Positions 33,099-40,236 of a stretch of DNA of 56,195 nt are shown piece after piece. A model generated the notes under the pieces. That model saw nothing but the letters and a program-made list of their open reading frames with translations. It searched no databases and was not told where the DNA came from. Each line of letters starts with the position of its first letter. Within the stretch, counting starts at the first letter, position 1. The translations under genes and the position numbers were made by a program. This DNA comes from Actinomycetes bacterium (GTDB lineage Bacteria > Actinomycetota > Actinomycetes > Propionibacteriales > Nocardioidaceae): positions 1-56,195 of the forward strand of contig JAEZEJ010000052.1 in the NCBI GenBank assembly GCA_023417775.1, in the 5' to 3' direction.

Positions 33099-33626
33099 AT
33101 GACGATGCGGCGGATGGTCCTGCCGATCCTGGCGATGGTGCTGATGGCGTGCTCGGGAGAGACCGAGCCACCTGAGGAGAGCCCTGAGCCGACCCCCGAG
33201 GTCACGGCACCAGCCCTGCCCGAACTGGCTGAGGACGACTCCCCCGCCGGGGCCGAGGCCTTCGCCCGCCACTACATCGAGGTGCTGAACTACACCGCCC
33301 TCACCGGGGACACGGCCCTTCTGGAAGAGCTCTCCGCCGACGATTGCAGCGGTTGCATTAAGTACATCGAGCTGTACAAGTCGACCTACGAGAACGGCGG
33401 TTACTTCACCGGGGGCGAGTGGACGGTCGAGGCCGTATCTGTCGATTTCAGCGCTGGCATGCAAGAGCAATACCTCACGCTTGAGCTATCTGTTGCCACG
33501 GGAACTCAGTCCCTACCCGACAAGGAGAAGCAGTCAACGGAGGCGTACAAAACCAATGTCGAAGCCGCTGTGATTGGAGCGGAATCCAAAAGGGTCTCGC
33601 AGCTTGCTCCAGGGGCGCGACGGTGA
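33099..33626 (+). CDS. DUF6318 family lipoprotein
   Basis: About 175 aa. The signal peptide MRRMVLPILAMVLMAC ends in a lipobox Cys, followed by a Pro/Glu-rich linker. A domain with FARHYIEVLNYTALTGDTAL near residue 65, a CSGC pair and NGGYFTGGEWTV near 110 is characteristic of actinobacterial DUF6318 (function unknown, NTF2-like in outline). The start is ATG 33099; GTG 33096 is also possible. It overlaps the next gene by 4 nt. The last third has more A/T at third codon positions than its surroundings. Confidence 0.82.
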   Translation: MTMRRMVLPILAMVLMACSGETEPPEESPEPTPEVTAPALPELAEDDSPAGAEAFARHYIEVLNYTALTGDTALLEELSADDCSGCIKYIELYKSTYENGGYFTGGEWTVEAVSVDFSAGMQEQYLTLELSVATGTQSLPDKEKQSTEAYKTNVEAAVIGAESKRVSQLAPGARR

Positions 33627-34375
33627 TTGCGCTCGCTGGAGTACTACTTCTTCCGGCTCTGATAGTTACGGTGACAAGCGATATCAACGTGTCTCCAGAC
33701 GAGCGCAATCCGTCTGTGAGGATCGATGGCGAGCGGATCGAGCGACGCCCCACCCCCCGACCGGGCGCTCCGGGGCCGGTGGGGACGGTACCGGGCGTCG
33801 ACCCACCGACCTTGGGCGACCGCATCGCCGAGGAGGGCCGGCGACACTGCCCCCGGCGGGGCGTCGCGGGGTTCCCCTGCTTCCCCTCCGAACCGGCGGC
33901 ACCCGGCGAGGACCCGGGAGGAGAAGCACCACGCGGCCCGTCACCGGAGGAGATCGAACGAGCCGTCCGAGAGGTCGACCTCCCGGCTCTCGCCGTGGTG
34001 GCGGAGCCGGCGGACACCACCTTGGTCAATCTGCCGACGAATCTGTATACGAGCGCACCGGAGATCGAAGAGGACGTGTCCCTGCTCGGGGTGGCCGTCC
34101 GGATCCGCGCGACACCGGCCAGCTTCACCTGGCATCACGGGGATGGAACGCAGCAGACCACCTCCGACCCGGGAACCCCCTACCCGAGCCTCACCGTCAC
34201 CCACCGGTATCTCCGCGCGGCCGCAACGGTCGAGCTGCGCGTGGACGCCGGCTACCGGGTCGAGTACTCCCTCGACGGCGGCGGGTGGACGAGCCTCGAC
34301 GAACCCGTCGTCGCGACGGGACCATCGACCCCGCTCACCGTGCGGGCAGCCGAGCCGGTCCTGACCTCGCCATGA
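33623..34375 (+). CDS. Secreted or membrane-anchored protein partnered with DUF6318
   Basis: 250 aa starting at a GTG that overlaps the DUF6318 stop. A short N-terminal hydrophobic segment (ALAGVLLLPALIVTVTS) is a signal or anchor. It is followed by a long Pro/Arg/Gly-rich region and a C-terminal beta domain with FTWHHGDGTQQTT near residue 170 and VTHRYLRAAATVELRV near 193. The latter resembles the W-x-x-GDG...H-x-Y pattern of PKD domains. A cell-surface role is likely; exact function unknown. Confidence 0.78.
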   Translation: MIALAGVLLLPALIVTVTSDINVSPDERNPSVRIDGERIERRPTPRPGAPGPVGTVPGVDPPTLGDRIAEEGRRHCPRRGVAGFPCFPSEPAAPGEDPGGEAPRGPSPEEIERAVREVDLPALAVVAEPADTTLVNLPTNLYTSAPEIEEDVSLLGVAVRIRATPASFTWHHGDGTQQTTSDPGTPYPSLTVTHRYLRAAATVELRVDAGYRVEYSLDGGGWTSLDEPVVATGPSTPLTVRAAEPVLTSP

Positions 34376-34390
34376 CGCACAGCTTCGGGC

Positions 34391-34528
34391 TCAACGCACC
34401 CGGGTCCGCCGGTATCCGTCCCGCCAGACCTCTCTGACGGCCCCCACCACGGCGACGATGATGAGTCCACTTGCCAGGATCGCCCAGAACATACCCCCAT
34501 CCTGCTGACGAGTGGCATTGCTTTCCAT
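34391..34528 (-). CDS. 45-aa single-pass membrane protein
   Basis: Reads from ATG 34528 to TGA 34391. After a polar start (MESNATRQQDGG), a hydrophobic helix FWAILASGLIIVAVVGAV is followed by a basic tail (REVWRDGYRRTRVR). The positive-inside rule puts the C-terminus in the cytoplasm. There is no Shine-Dalgarno site, but TGTAAT lies 5 nt upstream, so it may be leaderless. It is divergent from the MocR regulator with starts only 25 nt apart. It is too short for routine gene calls; I do not know its family. Confidence 0.62.
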   Translation of the reverse strand: MESNATRQQDGGMFWAILASGLIIVAVVGAVREVWRDGYRRTRVR

Positions 34529-34552
34529 AGCCAATTACACGAGAGTGGCGTC

Positions 34553-35995
34553 ATGTCGACCCGTCACCTGAGCGCTGCGAACCTCGCCGGCGTCGTGGAC
34601 CCGTCCGCGCACCAACAAGGAGCGCCTGCCTACCGCGCCTGGTCGGCGGCGATCGCCGCGGCCGTCCTCGACGGTCGCATCCCCGATGGCACGCGGCTCC
34701 CGAGCGAACGGGCCCTGGCGGAGGCGACCGGCATCAGTCGGACCACGGCCACCCGCGCCTACAGCGTCCTGCGCGAGCGCGGTCTCGCCACATCTCGACA
34801 GGGCTCCGGGACGATCATCCGTCTTCCGGTCACCGAGAGGAACGCCACCAGCCTGCTCGCGACCTCGGCCGACCCGGACGCCATCGCTCTCACCACCGCC
34901 GCGATGTCGGCACCACCCGAGCTCGCCCATCTGGTCCAGCGGGCCATCGAGGGATTCCCGATGTTGATGGCGACCCACGGCTATCTGCCGGACGGTCTGC
35001 CGCTGCTGCGCGACCGACTCGCGCAGCGCTACACCGAGCACGGCCTGCCGACCGATCCCGATCAGATCATCGTGACGACCGGCGCCCAAGGCGCACTGGC
35101 GCTCATCACCCGGACCCTATGCCGTCCCGGCGAGCGGGCATTGACCGAGGCCTGCAGCTACCCGCACGCCTTCGACACACTCGGCGGCGCCGGCGTGCGC
35201 CTCCTCCCCCTCCCCCTCGGGACCGATCCCTGGCCGGTGGCGGACATCGAGCGAGCGGCCCCCGCAGCACGGGTCGCCTACCTGATCCCGGACTTCCACA
35301 ACCCCACCGGTGCGGTCATGGAGGGCGAGCAACGCTCCCGCGTCGCGGCGACACTACGCCGCCACGAGGTGACCACCATCATCGACGAGACGACTCGCGA
35401 CCTGAGGATCGAGGGAGAACGACTGCCGCACCTGGCCCGCTGGCATCACGACGCGCTGACCATCGGATCGGCATCCAAGTCGCTCTGGGGCGGCCTGCGG
35501 GTCGGATGGATCCGCGCCCCGCGTACCGTCGTCGCCCAGCTGATCCAGCATCGCCTGCACCATGATCTCGGCACCTCGGCCCTCGACCAGCTTATCGTCG
35601 CTGAAGCGGTCGCCGCCGGTCTCCTGGATCGTCCGCCGCACCTCGACGACGCTCGGCATTCGCGGGACGTGACGATCCAGATGCTCTCCGATCGGCTCCC
35701 CGACTGGCAGCTCAACCATCCGGCGGGAGGATTGTCGCTGTGGGCCCGGCTCCCACGTCGCGGCGCGAGCGCCCTCGCCCTGGCGGCCGAGGAACGCGGA
35801 CTCCTGGTGACGCCCGGGCCGCGCTTCTTCGGGGACCAGCCGCACGCCGGCGAGCACTGGCTCCGGGTGCCCTACACCCAGCCGCCCGAGGTGATGGAAC
35901 GAGCCGTGGCACGCCTCGCCGACGCCTGGAGCTCATTGACCCCTGAGGCCGCCGAGGCCGTCCGCGATCCGGGGACCATCGACATCATCGCCTAG
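34553..35995 (+). CDS. MocR-type GntR/aminotransferase-fold regulator
   Basis: 480 aa. The N-terminal winged helix (GRIPDGTRLPSERALAEATG near residue 41, then SRTTATRAYSVLRERGL) is GntR-type. The remainder is an aminotransferase class I fold with IIVTTGAQGALALITRTLC near 165, PDFHNPTGAVM near 245, and SASKSLWGGLRVGWI near 305, including the PLP-binding Lys. Such proteins sense PLP or amino-acid adducts and often control a divergent neighbour. Here that neighbour would be the 45-aa membrane protein. Confidence 0.92.
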   Translation: MSTRHLSAANLAGVVDPSAHQQGAPAYRAWSAAIAAAVLDGRIPDGTRLPSERALAEATGISRTTATRAYSVLRERGLATSRQGSGTIIRLPVTERNATSLLATSADPDAIALTTAAMSAPPELAHLVQRAIEGFPMLMATHGYLPDGLPLLRDRLAQRYTEHGLPTDPDQIIVTTGAQGALALITRTLCRPGERALTEACSYPHAFDTLGGAGVRLLPLPLGTDPWPVADIERAAPAARVAYLIPDFHNPTGAVMEGEQRSRVAATLRRHEVTTIIDETTRDLRIEGERLPHLARWHHDALTIGSASKSLWGGLRVGWIRAPRTVVAQLIQHRLHHDLGTSALDQLIVAEAVAAGLLDRPPHLDDARHSRDVTIQMLSDRLPDWQLNHPAGGLSLWARLPRRGASALALAAEERGLLVTPGPRFFGDQPHAGEHWLRVPYTQPPEVMERAVARLADAWSSLTPEAAEAVRDPGTIDIIA

Positions 35996-36012
35996 GCGGG
36001 ATCGCGACAGAA

Positions 36013-36055
36013 CGAGCGTGGCACCCGTCCGCGATGCGGAGGGGTGCCACGCTCG
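36013..36055. terminator. Bidirectional terminator hairpin between mocR and ilvC
   Basis: CGAGCGTGGCACCC (36013-36026) and its exact complement (36042-36055) form a 14-bp stem with a 15-nt loop between two convergent genes. Confidence 0.8.
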
Positions 36056-36072
36056 TGATGCGACGGTGAGGG

Positions 36073-37098
36073 TCAGCGCGCGGCCGTGCCCTCCGTGTAG
36101 TCGTCGTCGACCTGCTGCCAGGCGAAGTGCGCCCGCAGCTCCTTGCCGGTCGCCTCGATCGAGTGGCCGGCCTCCTCCTCGCGCAGGCGCTGGAACTCCT
36201 TGCCGCCCGCGTCCTGGTCATCGATGAAGCGCTGCGCGAAGGAGCCGTCCTGGATCTCGGACAGGACATCCTTCATCCGGTCCTTCACCGAGGAGTCGAT
36301 GATCCGCGGACCGGAGACGTAGTCGCCGTACTCGGCGGTGTCCGAGACACTCCAACGCTGCTTGGCGATGCCGCCCTCGTGGATGAGGTCGACGATGAGC
36401 TTGAGCTCGTGCAGGACCTCGAAGTAGGCGATCTCGGGCTGGTAGCCGGCCTCGGTCAGCGTCTCGAAGCCCGCCTGGATGAGGTGCGAGACGCCGCCGC
36501 ACAGCACTGCCTGCTCACCGAACAGGTCGGTCTCGGTCTCCTCGGTGAACGTCGTCTTGATGACGCCGGCGCGCGTGCCGCCGATGGCCTTGGCGTACGA
36601 GAGCGTGAGCTCCCAGGCATTGCCGGTGGCATCCTGCTCGACGCCGAGGATGTCCGGGATGCCACGACCGGCGACGAACTCACGACGCACGGTGTGGCCG
36701 GGGGCCTTGGGGGCCACGAGCACGACATCGACACCCGCGGGCGGCTGGATGAAGCCGAAGCGGATGTTGAAGCCGTGGCCGAAGACGAGGGCATCGCCCT
36801 CGACGAGGTTCGGCTCGATCGACTCGGCGTAGAGCGTGCGCTGCACCTGATCCGGCGCGAGGATCACGACGACATCGGCCTCTTCGGCAGCCTCGGCCGG
36901 AGTCAGGACGCGCAGGCCCTCGGCCTCGGCCTTGGGACGGCTCTTGGAGCCCTCGGGCAGGCCGACTCGGACGTCGACGCCCGAGTCGCGCAGGTTGAGC
37001 GCGTGGGCGTGGCCCTGGCTGCCGTAGCCGATGACGGCCACCTGCTTGCCCTGGATGATGGACAGATCTGCATCGTCGTCGTAGAACAACTCAGCCAC
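36073..37098 (-). CDS. ilvC: Ketol-acid reductoisomerase
   Basis: Second common enzyme of valine and isoleucine synthesis (NADPH, Mg2+). 341 aa, class I. It has VAVIGYGSQGHAHALNLRDS near residue 21 and GHGFNIRFG near 107. VAPKAPGHTVRREF near 127 carries the cofactor Lys, and DLFGEQAVLCGGVSHLIQAG near 190 and EVLHELKLIVDLIHEGG hold metal-binding acidic residues. It lies 48 nt after ilvN as the last gene of ilvB-ilvN-ilvC. Confidence 0.97.
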   Translation of the reverse strand: MAELFYDDDADLSIIQGKQVAVIGYGSQGHAHALNLRDSGVDVRVGLPEGSKSRPKAEAEGLRVLTPAEAAEEADVVVILAPDQVQRTLYAESIEPNLVEGDALVFGHGFNIRFGFIQPPAGVDVVLVAPKAPGHTVRREFVAGRGIPDILGVEQDATGNAWELTLSYAKAIGGTRAGVIKTTFTEETETDLFGEQAVLCGGVSHLIQAGFETLTEAGYQPEIAYFEVLHELKLIVDLIHEGGIAKQRWSVSDTAEYGDYVSGPRIIDSSVKDRMKDVLSEIQDGSFAQRFIDDQDAGGKEFQRLREEEAGHSIEATGKELRAHFAWQQVDDDYTEGTAAR

Positions 37099-37146
37099 GG
37101 GTGATTCTCCTTGTGGTTGTGGATGGAAGTCGGTTGGGGCGGCGGC

Positions 37147-37680
37147 CTAACCGGCGTTCTGGGCGCCGGGGACCGTCCGCAGGGTGCGGTCGGTGATGGA
37201 CCGCGAGCCGCGCCCGATCGCCACGCGACCGGACTGGGCGATCTCGCGGATGCCGAAGGGCTCGAGCACGTTGCGCATTGCGGCGAGCTTGCCGGCATCG
37301 CCGGTGGCCTCGATCGTGACCGAGTCCTGAGCGACGTCGACGACCTTCGCCCGGAACAGCTGCACGGTCTCGAGCACCTGTCCGCGGGTCTGCTGATCGG
37401 TCTTGACCTTGATCAGCATGAGCTCTCGCTCGACCGCGGCGGTCGGCTCGAGCTCGACGATCTTGAGCACCTGCACGAGCTTGTTCAGCTGCTTGGTGAC
37501 CTGCTCGAGCGGCAGCTTGTCGACATTGACGACGATCGTCATCCGGGAGATCTCGGGGATCTCCGTCGGGCCGACCGCGAGGCTCTCGATATTGAAGCCA
37601 CGTCGCATGAACAGGCTGGAGACGCGGGCGAGGACGCCGGGGCTGTTCTCGACCAGGACGCTCAGGGTATGCGTGCTCAT
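37147..37680 (-). CDS. ilvN: Acetolactate synthase small (regulatory) subunit
   Basis: 177 aa. Two ACT-type domains: residues 4-75 with LSVLVENSPGVLARVSSLFM and RRGFNIESLAVGPTE bind the feedback inhibitor (valine). The C-terminal domain follows TIEATGDAGKLAAMRNVLEPF. It activates IlvB and confers feedback inhibition. The ATG at 37680 has AGGAGG upstream. The 68-bp palindrome lies between it and ilvB. Confidence 0.97.
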   Translation of the reverse strand: MSTHTLSVLVENSPGVLARVSSLFMRRGFNIESLAVGPTEIPEISRMTIVVNVDKLPLEQVTKQLNKLVQVLKIVELEPTAAVERELMLIKVKTDQQTRGQVLETVQLFRAKVVDVAQDSVTIEATGDAGKLAAMRNVLEPFGIREIAQSGRVAIGRGSRSITDRTLRTVPGAQNAG

Positions 37681-37695
37681 GCCACGTCCTCCTGG

Positions 37696-37763
37696 ACCGA
37701 GATTTGCTGGGTATGCGTCAACCCGAGAGCTCCCCGGTTGACGAATGTGGAGCAAATCTCGGT
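37696..37763. repeat. 68-bp palindromic interspersed repeat, copy 2
   Basis: The terminal arms ACCGAGATTTGCT (37696-37708) and AGCAAATCTCGGT (37751-37763) are perfect, as are inner arms CGTCAACC (37716-37723) and GGTTGACG (37736-37743). It has exactly the same length and layout as the copy at 3375-3442. Base changes in the inner arms are compensatory in part (CGTCAACC/GGTTGACG here, CGTCGACC/GGTTGGCG there). It lies between ilvB and ilvN, which are co-transcribed. Confidence 0.88.
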
Positions 37764-37774
37764 TCTGCGCTCGC

Positions 37775-39562
37775 TCACAGGTCGTCCTCTTCCCAGTCCG
37801 GCGCGAGATCCCGCGCGATCTTGATGTCGTCATTGCTGGTGCCCGCGGCGACCATGGGCCACACCATCGCATCGCGCTCGACCACGAAGTCGATCACGAC
37901 CGGCACATCGTTGATGCTGAGCGCCTTGGCGATGACATCGTCGAGATCGTCCTCGCTCTCGCAGCGCAGCCCGACACAACCGTACGCCTCGGCCAGCTTG
38001 ACGAAGTCGGGGATCCGGCGTGCGCCGATCGACTCCGGTCCGGTATTGAGATCGGTGTTGGAGTAGCGGCCCTCGTAGAACAGCGTCTGCCACTGGCGCA
38101 CCATGCCCAGCGAGGAGTTGTTGATGACGGCGATCTTGACCGGGATACCCTCCAGCGCACAGGTGGCGAGCTCCTGATTGGTCATCTGGAAGCAGCCGTC
38201 TCCGTCGATGGCCCACACGACGCGATCGGGGGCACCGGCCTTGGCCCCCATCGCGGCGGGCACGGCGTAGCCCATGGTTCCGGCGCCGCCGGAGTTGAGC
38301 CACTGGCGCGGCCGCTCGAAGTCGACATACTGCGCCGACCACATCTGGTGCTGACCCACGCCGGCGACATAGGTGGCCTCCGGACCCGACAGCGCACTGA
38401 TCCGCTCGATGACCGTCTGCGGGGCCAACCCCTCGGAGGGCTTGTCATAGGAGGGCGCGAACTTGGACTTGAGCCCGAGCGCGAAGGCACGCCAGGCCGA
38501 GTACTCCCCGACCAAGCCGTCCTCCTCGGCCTGCTTCTGCAGGGCGCGCACGAGATCGGCGATCACCTCGCGCGCATCGCCCACGATCGGCACATCGGCG
38601 GTGCGGTTCTTGGAGATCTCGGCGGGATCGATGTCGGCATGGACGACCTTCGCGCTCGGGGCGAAGGACTCCAGGTTGCCGGTCACCCGATCGTCGAAGC
38701 GGGCACCGAGGGTGATGAGCAGGTCGGAACGCTGCAGCGCGCCGACGGCCGCGACGGTGCCGTGCATGCCGGGCATGCCGAGATGCAGCTCGTGCGAGTC
38801 GGGGAAGGCACCCCGCGCCATCAAGGTGGTGACGACGGGGATCTGGGTCAGCTCCGCGAGCACCTTGAGCTCGGCCGCCGCATTGGCCTTGATGACGCCG
38901 CCGCCGACGTACAGGACCGGCTTGCGGGCCTCGGCGATCAGCTTGGCCGCCTCACGGATCTGCTTGTTGTGCGGCCGCGAGGTGGGACGGTAGCCGGGCA
39001 GCGCCAGCTCGTGCGGCCAGCGGAAACTGGTCGGCCCCTGCAGCGCGTCCTTGCTGATGTCGACCAGGACCGGGCCGGGGCGGCCGGTCGAGGCGATGTG
39101 GAAGGCCTCCGCGATGGCGCTGGGGATGTCCGCCGGATCGGTCACCAGGAAGCTGTGCTTGGTGATGGGCATGGTGATGCCGCGGATATCGGCCTCCTGG
39201 AAGGCATCCGAGCCGATGACCCCGCTCGCGACCTGGCCCGTGATGGCGACGATCGGCACCGAGTCGAGATAGGCATCGGCGATCGCGGTCACGAGATTGG
39301 TGGCGCCTGGCCCCGAGGTCGCCATGCACACGCCGACCTTGCCGGTCTCCATCGCGTAGCCCTCGGCGGCGTGGCCCGCGCCCTGCTCGTGGCGGACGAG
39401 GACGTGCCGGATCGAGGAGTCGAACAACGGGTCGTAGGCCGGGAGGATCGCGCCTCCCGGGATGCCGAAGATCGTGTCGACGCCCACGCGCTCCAAGGCG
39501 CGGACGAGGCTCTGCGCCCCGGTGATGATCTCGGCCGGCGGTTCGGTCATCTCGCGGTCCAT
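37775..39562 (-). CDS. ilvB: Acetolactate synthase large (catalytic) subunit
   Basis: TPP-dependent condensation of pyruvate to acetolactate or acetohydroxybutyrate. 595 aa with VDTIFGIPGGAILPAYDPLF near residue 28, VRHEQGAGHAAEGYAM near 55 (catalytic Glu), a FAD domain in the middle, and WAIDGDGCFQMTNQELATC near 450 (TPP/Mg2+ motif). Expression is controlled by an attenuator with a Leu/Val leader peptide. The ATG at 39562 follows the terminator by about 40 nt. Confidence 0.97.
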   Translation of the reverse strand: MDREMTEPPAEIITGAQSLVRALERVGVDTIFGIPGGAILPAYDPLFDSSIRHVLVRHEQGAGHAAEGYAMETGKVGVCMATSGPGATNLVTAIADAYLDSVPIVAITGQVASGVIGSDAFQEADIRGITMPITKHSFLVTDPADIPSAIAEAFHIASTGRPGPVLVDISKDALQGPTSFRWPHELALPGYRPTSRPHNKQIREAAKLIAEARKPVLYVGGGVIKANAAAELKVLAELTQIPVVTTLMARGAFPDSHELHLGMPGMHGTVAAVGALQRSDLLITLGARFDDRVTGNLESFAPSAKVVHADIDPAEISKNRTADVPIVGDAREVIADLVRALQKQAEEDGLVGEYSAWRAFALGLKSKFAPSYDKPSEGLAPQTVIERISALSGPEATYVAGVGQHQMWSAQYVDFERPRQWLNSGGAGTMGYAVPAAMGAKAGAPDRVVWAIDGDGCFQMTNQELATCALEGIPVKIAVINNSSLGMVRQWQTLFYEGRYSNTDLNTGPESIGARRIPDFVKLAEAYGCVGLRCESEDDLDDVIAKALSINDVPVVIDFVVERDAMVWPMVAAGTSNDDIKIARDLAPDWEEDDL

Positions 39563-39603
39563 CTCTGTTCGGTCGGTCGGGCACTACGGTGTGCGGGTCA
39601 CAT

Positions 39604-39661
39604 AAAAAAAACCCCCGGCCCTTTCGGGCATTCGAGGGAGGCGATCGTGAAGACGACCGCC
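39604..39661 (-). terminator. ilvB attenuator: pause hairpin and intrinsic terminator
   Basis: Going with transcription, a 9-bp stem with one G-U pair (39661-39653 with 39648-39640) starts at the leader stop codon. It is followed by a bulged terminator: outer stem 39638-39633 with 39617-39612, inner stem GCCC-GAAA-GGGC, then eight T (39611-39604). Leader peptides with terminators before ilvB are known in Corynebacterium, Mycobacterium and Streptomyces. Confidence 0.85.
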
Positions 39662-39690
39662 TAGGAAACTACGAGAAGCTGTGCACGCAC
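39661..39690 (-). CDS. ilvB leader peptide (Leu/Val attenuation peptide)
   Basis: A 9-codon frame, V(M)-R-A-Q-L-L-V-V-S, ends TAG. CTT-CTC-GTA-GTT gives two Leu and two Val codons in a row. The GTG at 39690 is the predicted +1, 7 nt after the CAGACT box, so the peptide is leaderless. It has the same length as the shorter cimA leader. Confidence 0.8.
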   Translation of the reverse strand: MRAQLLVVS

Positions 39691-39696
39691 GCAACC

Positions 39697-39725
39697 AGTC
39701 TGCTCGCTCGGTGCTGTCTGGTCAA
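39697..39725 (-). promoter_or_regulatory. ilvB promoter
   Basis: TTGACC (39725-39720), a 17-nt spacer and CAGACT (39702-39697) are followed after 6 nt by the leader GTG. Between here and 39840, on the plus strand, lies the upstream region of a lipoprotein gene, where I see no clear motif. Confidence 0.7.
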
Positions 39726-39839
39726 GTTCTGAGACAGCCTCTTCCACCATGTGGACCAACCCGTTGTGTGGCCTGCGATCCGGACGGTGTTGAATGGTCC
39801 GGAGCGCTTCACCGGGGGCGCCGCGATGAAAGGTACGCC

Positions 39840-40166
39840 ATGAAGCTGTTCACCAAGGCCGCCGCCGCGGTCTCGACCGCCGTGCTCGTCGGCTCGCTCG
39901 CCGCCTGCGGCGGGACCGACCGGCCCAGCCAGGACGAGATCAGCGAGGCCCTCGCCTCCGGCGACTCCGCGCTCGGCTCCGCGATCCCCGAGGAGGGTGC
40001 GGACTGCTTCGCGAAGGTCATCCACGAGTCCGACCTCTCCAATGACGCCATCCAGGCGCTCGTTGACGGCGAAGAGGATTTCGACGCGTCCGATGAGGAC
40101 AAGGAAGCGGCCGAGGGCCTGCAGCAGGATCTGGTCGAGGAGTGCTCCGACGTGTTGGCGCAGTGA
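39840..40166 (+). CDS. Small secreted lipoprotein of unknown function
   Basis: 108 aa. A signal peptide (MKLFTKAAAAVSTAVLVGSL) ends at the lipobox LAAC. The mature part is acidic and helical with a Cys pair (ADCFAKVI and EECSDVL) that may form a disulfide, similar in outline to small actinobacterial DUF732-type proteins, though not confidently one. AAAGG lies 7 nt upstream. It is divergent from ilvB and ends before a strong terminator. Confidence 0.8.
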   Translation: MKLFTKAAAAVSTAVLVGSLAACGGTDRPSQDEISEALASGDSALGSAIPEEGADCFAKVIHESDLSNDAIQALVDGEEDFDASDEDKEAAEGLQQDLVEECSDVLAQ

Positions 40167-40186
40167 CGACCTGAGCCCGTCAGACC

Positions 40187-40217
40187 GCGGCCCCCGTCCT
40201 CACCGGACGGGGGCCGC
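40187..40217. terminator. Strong GC-rich terminator hairpin
   Basis: GCGGCCCCCGTCC (40187-40199) and its exact complement (40205-40217) form a 13-bp stem with a 5-nt loop between two convergent genes. Confidence 0.82.
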
Positions 40218-40236
40218 AGTCATGTCAGGGGACCTC

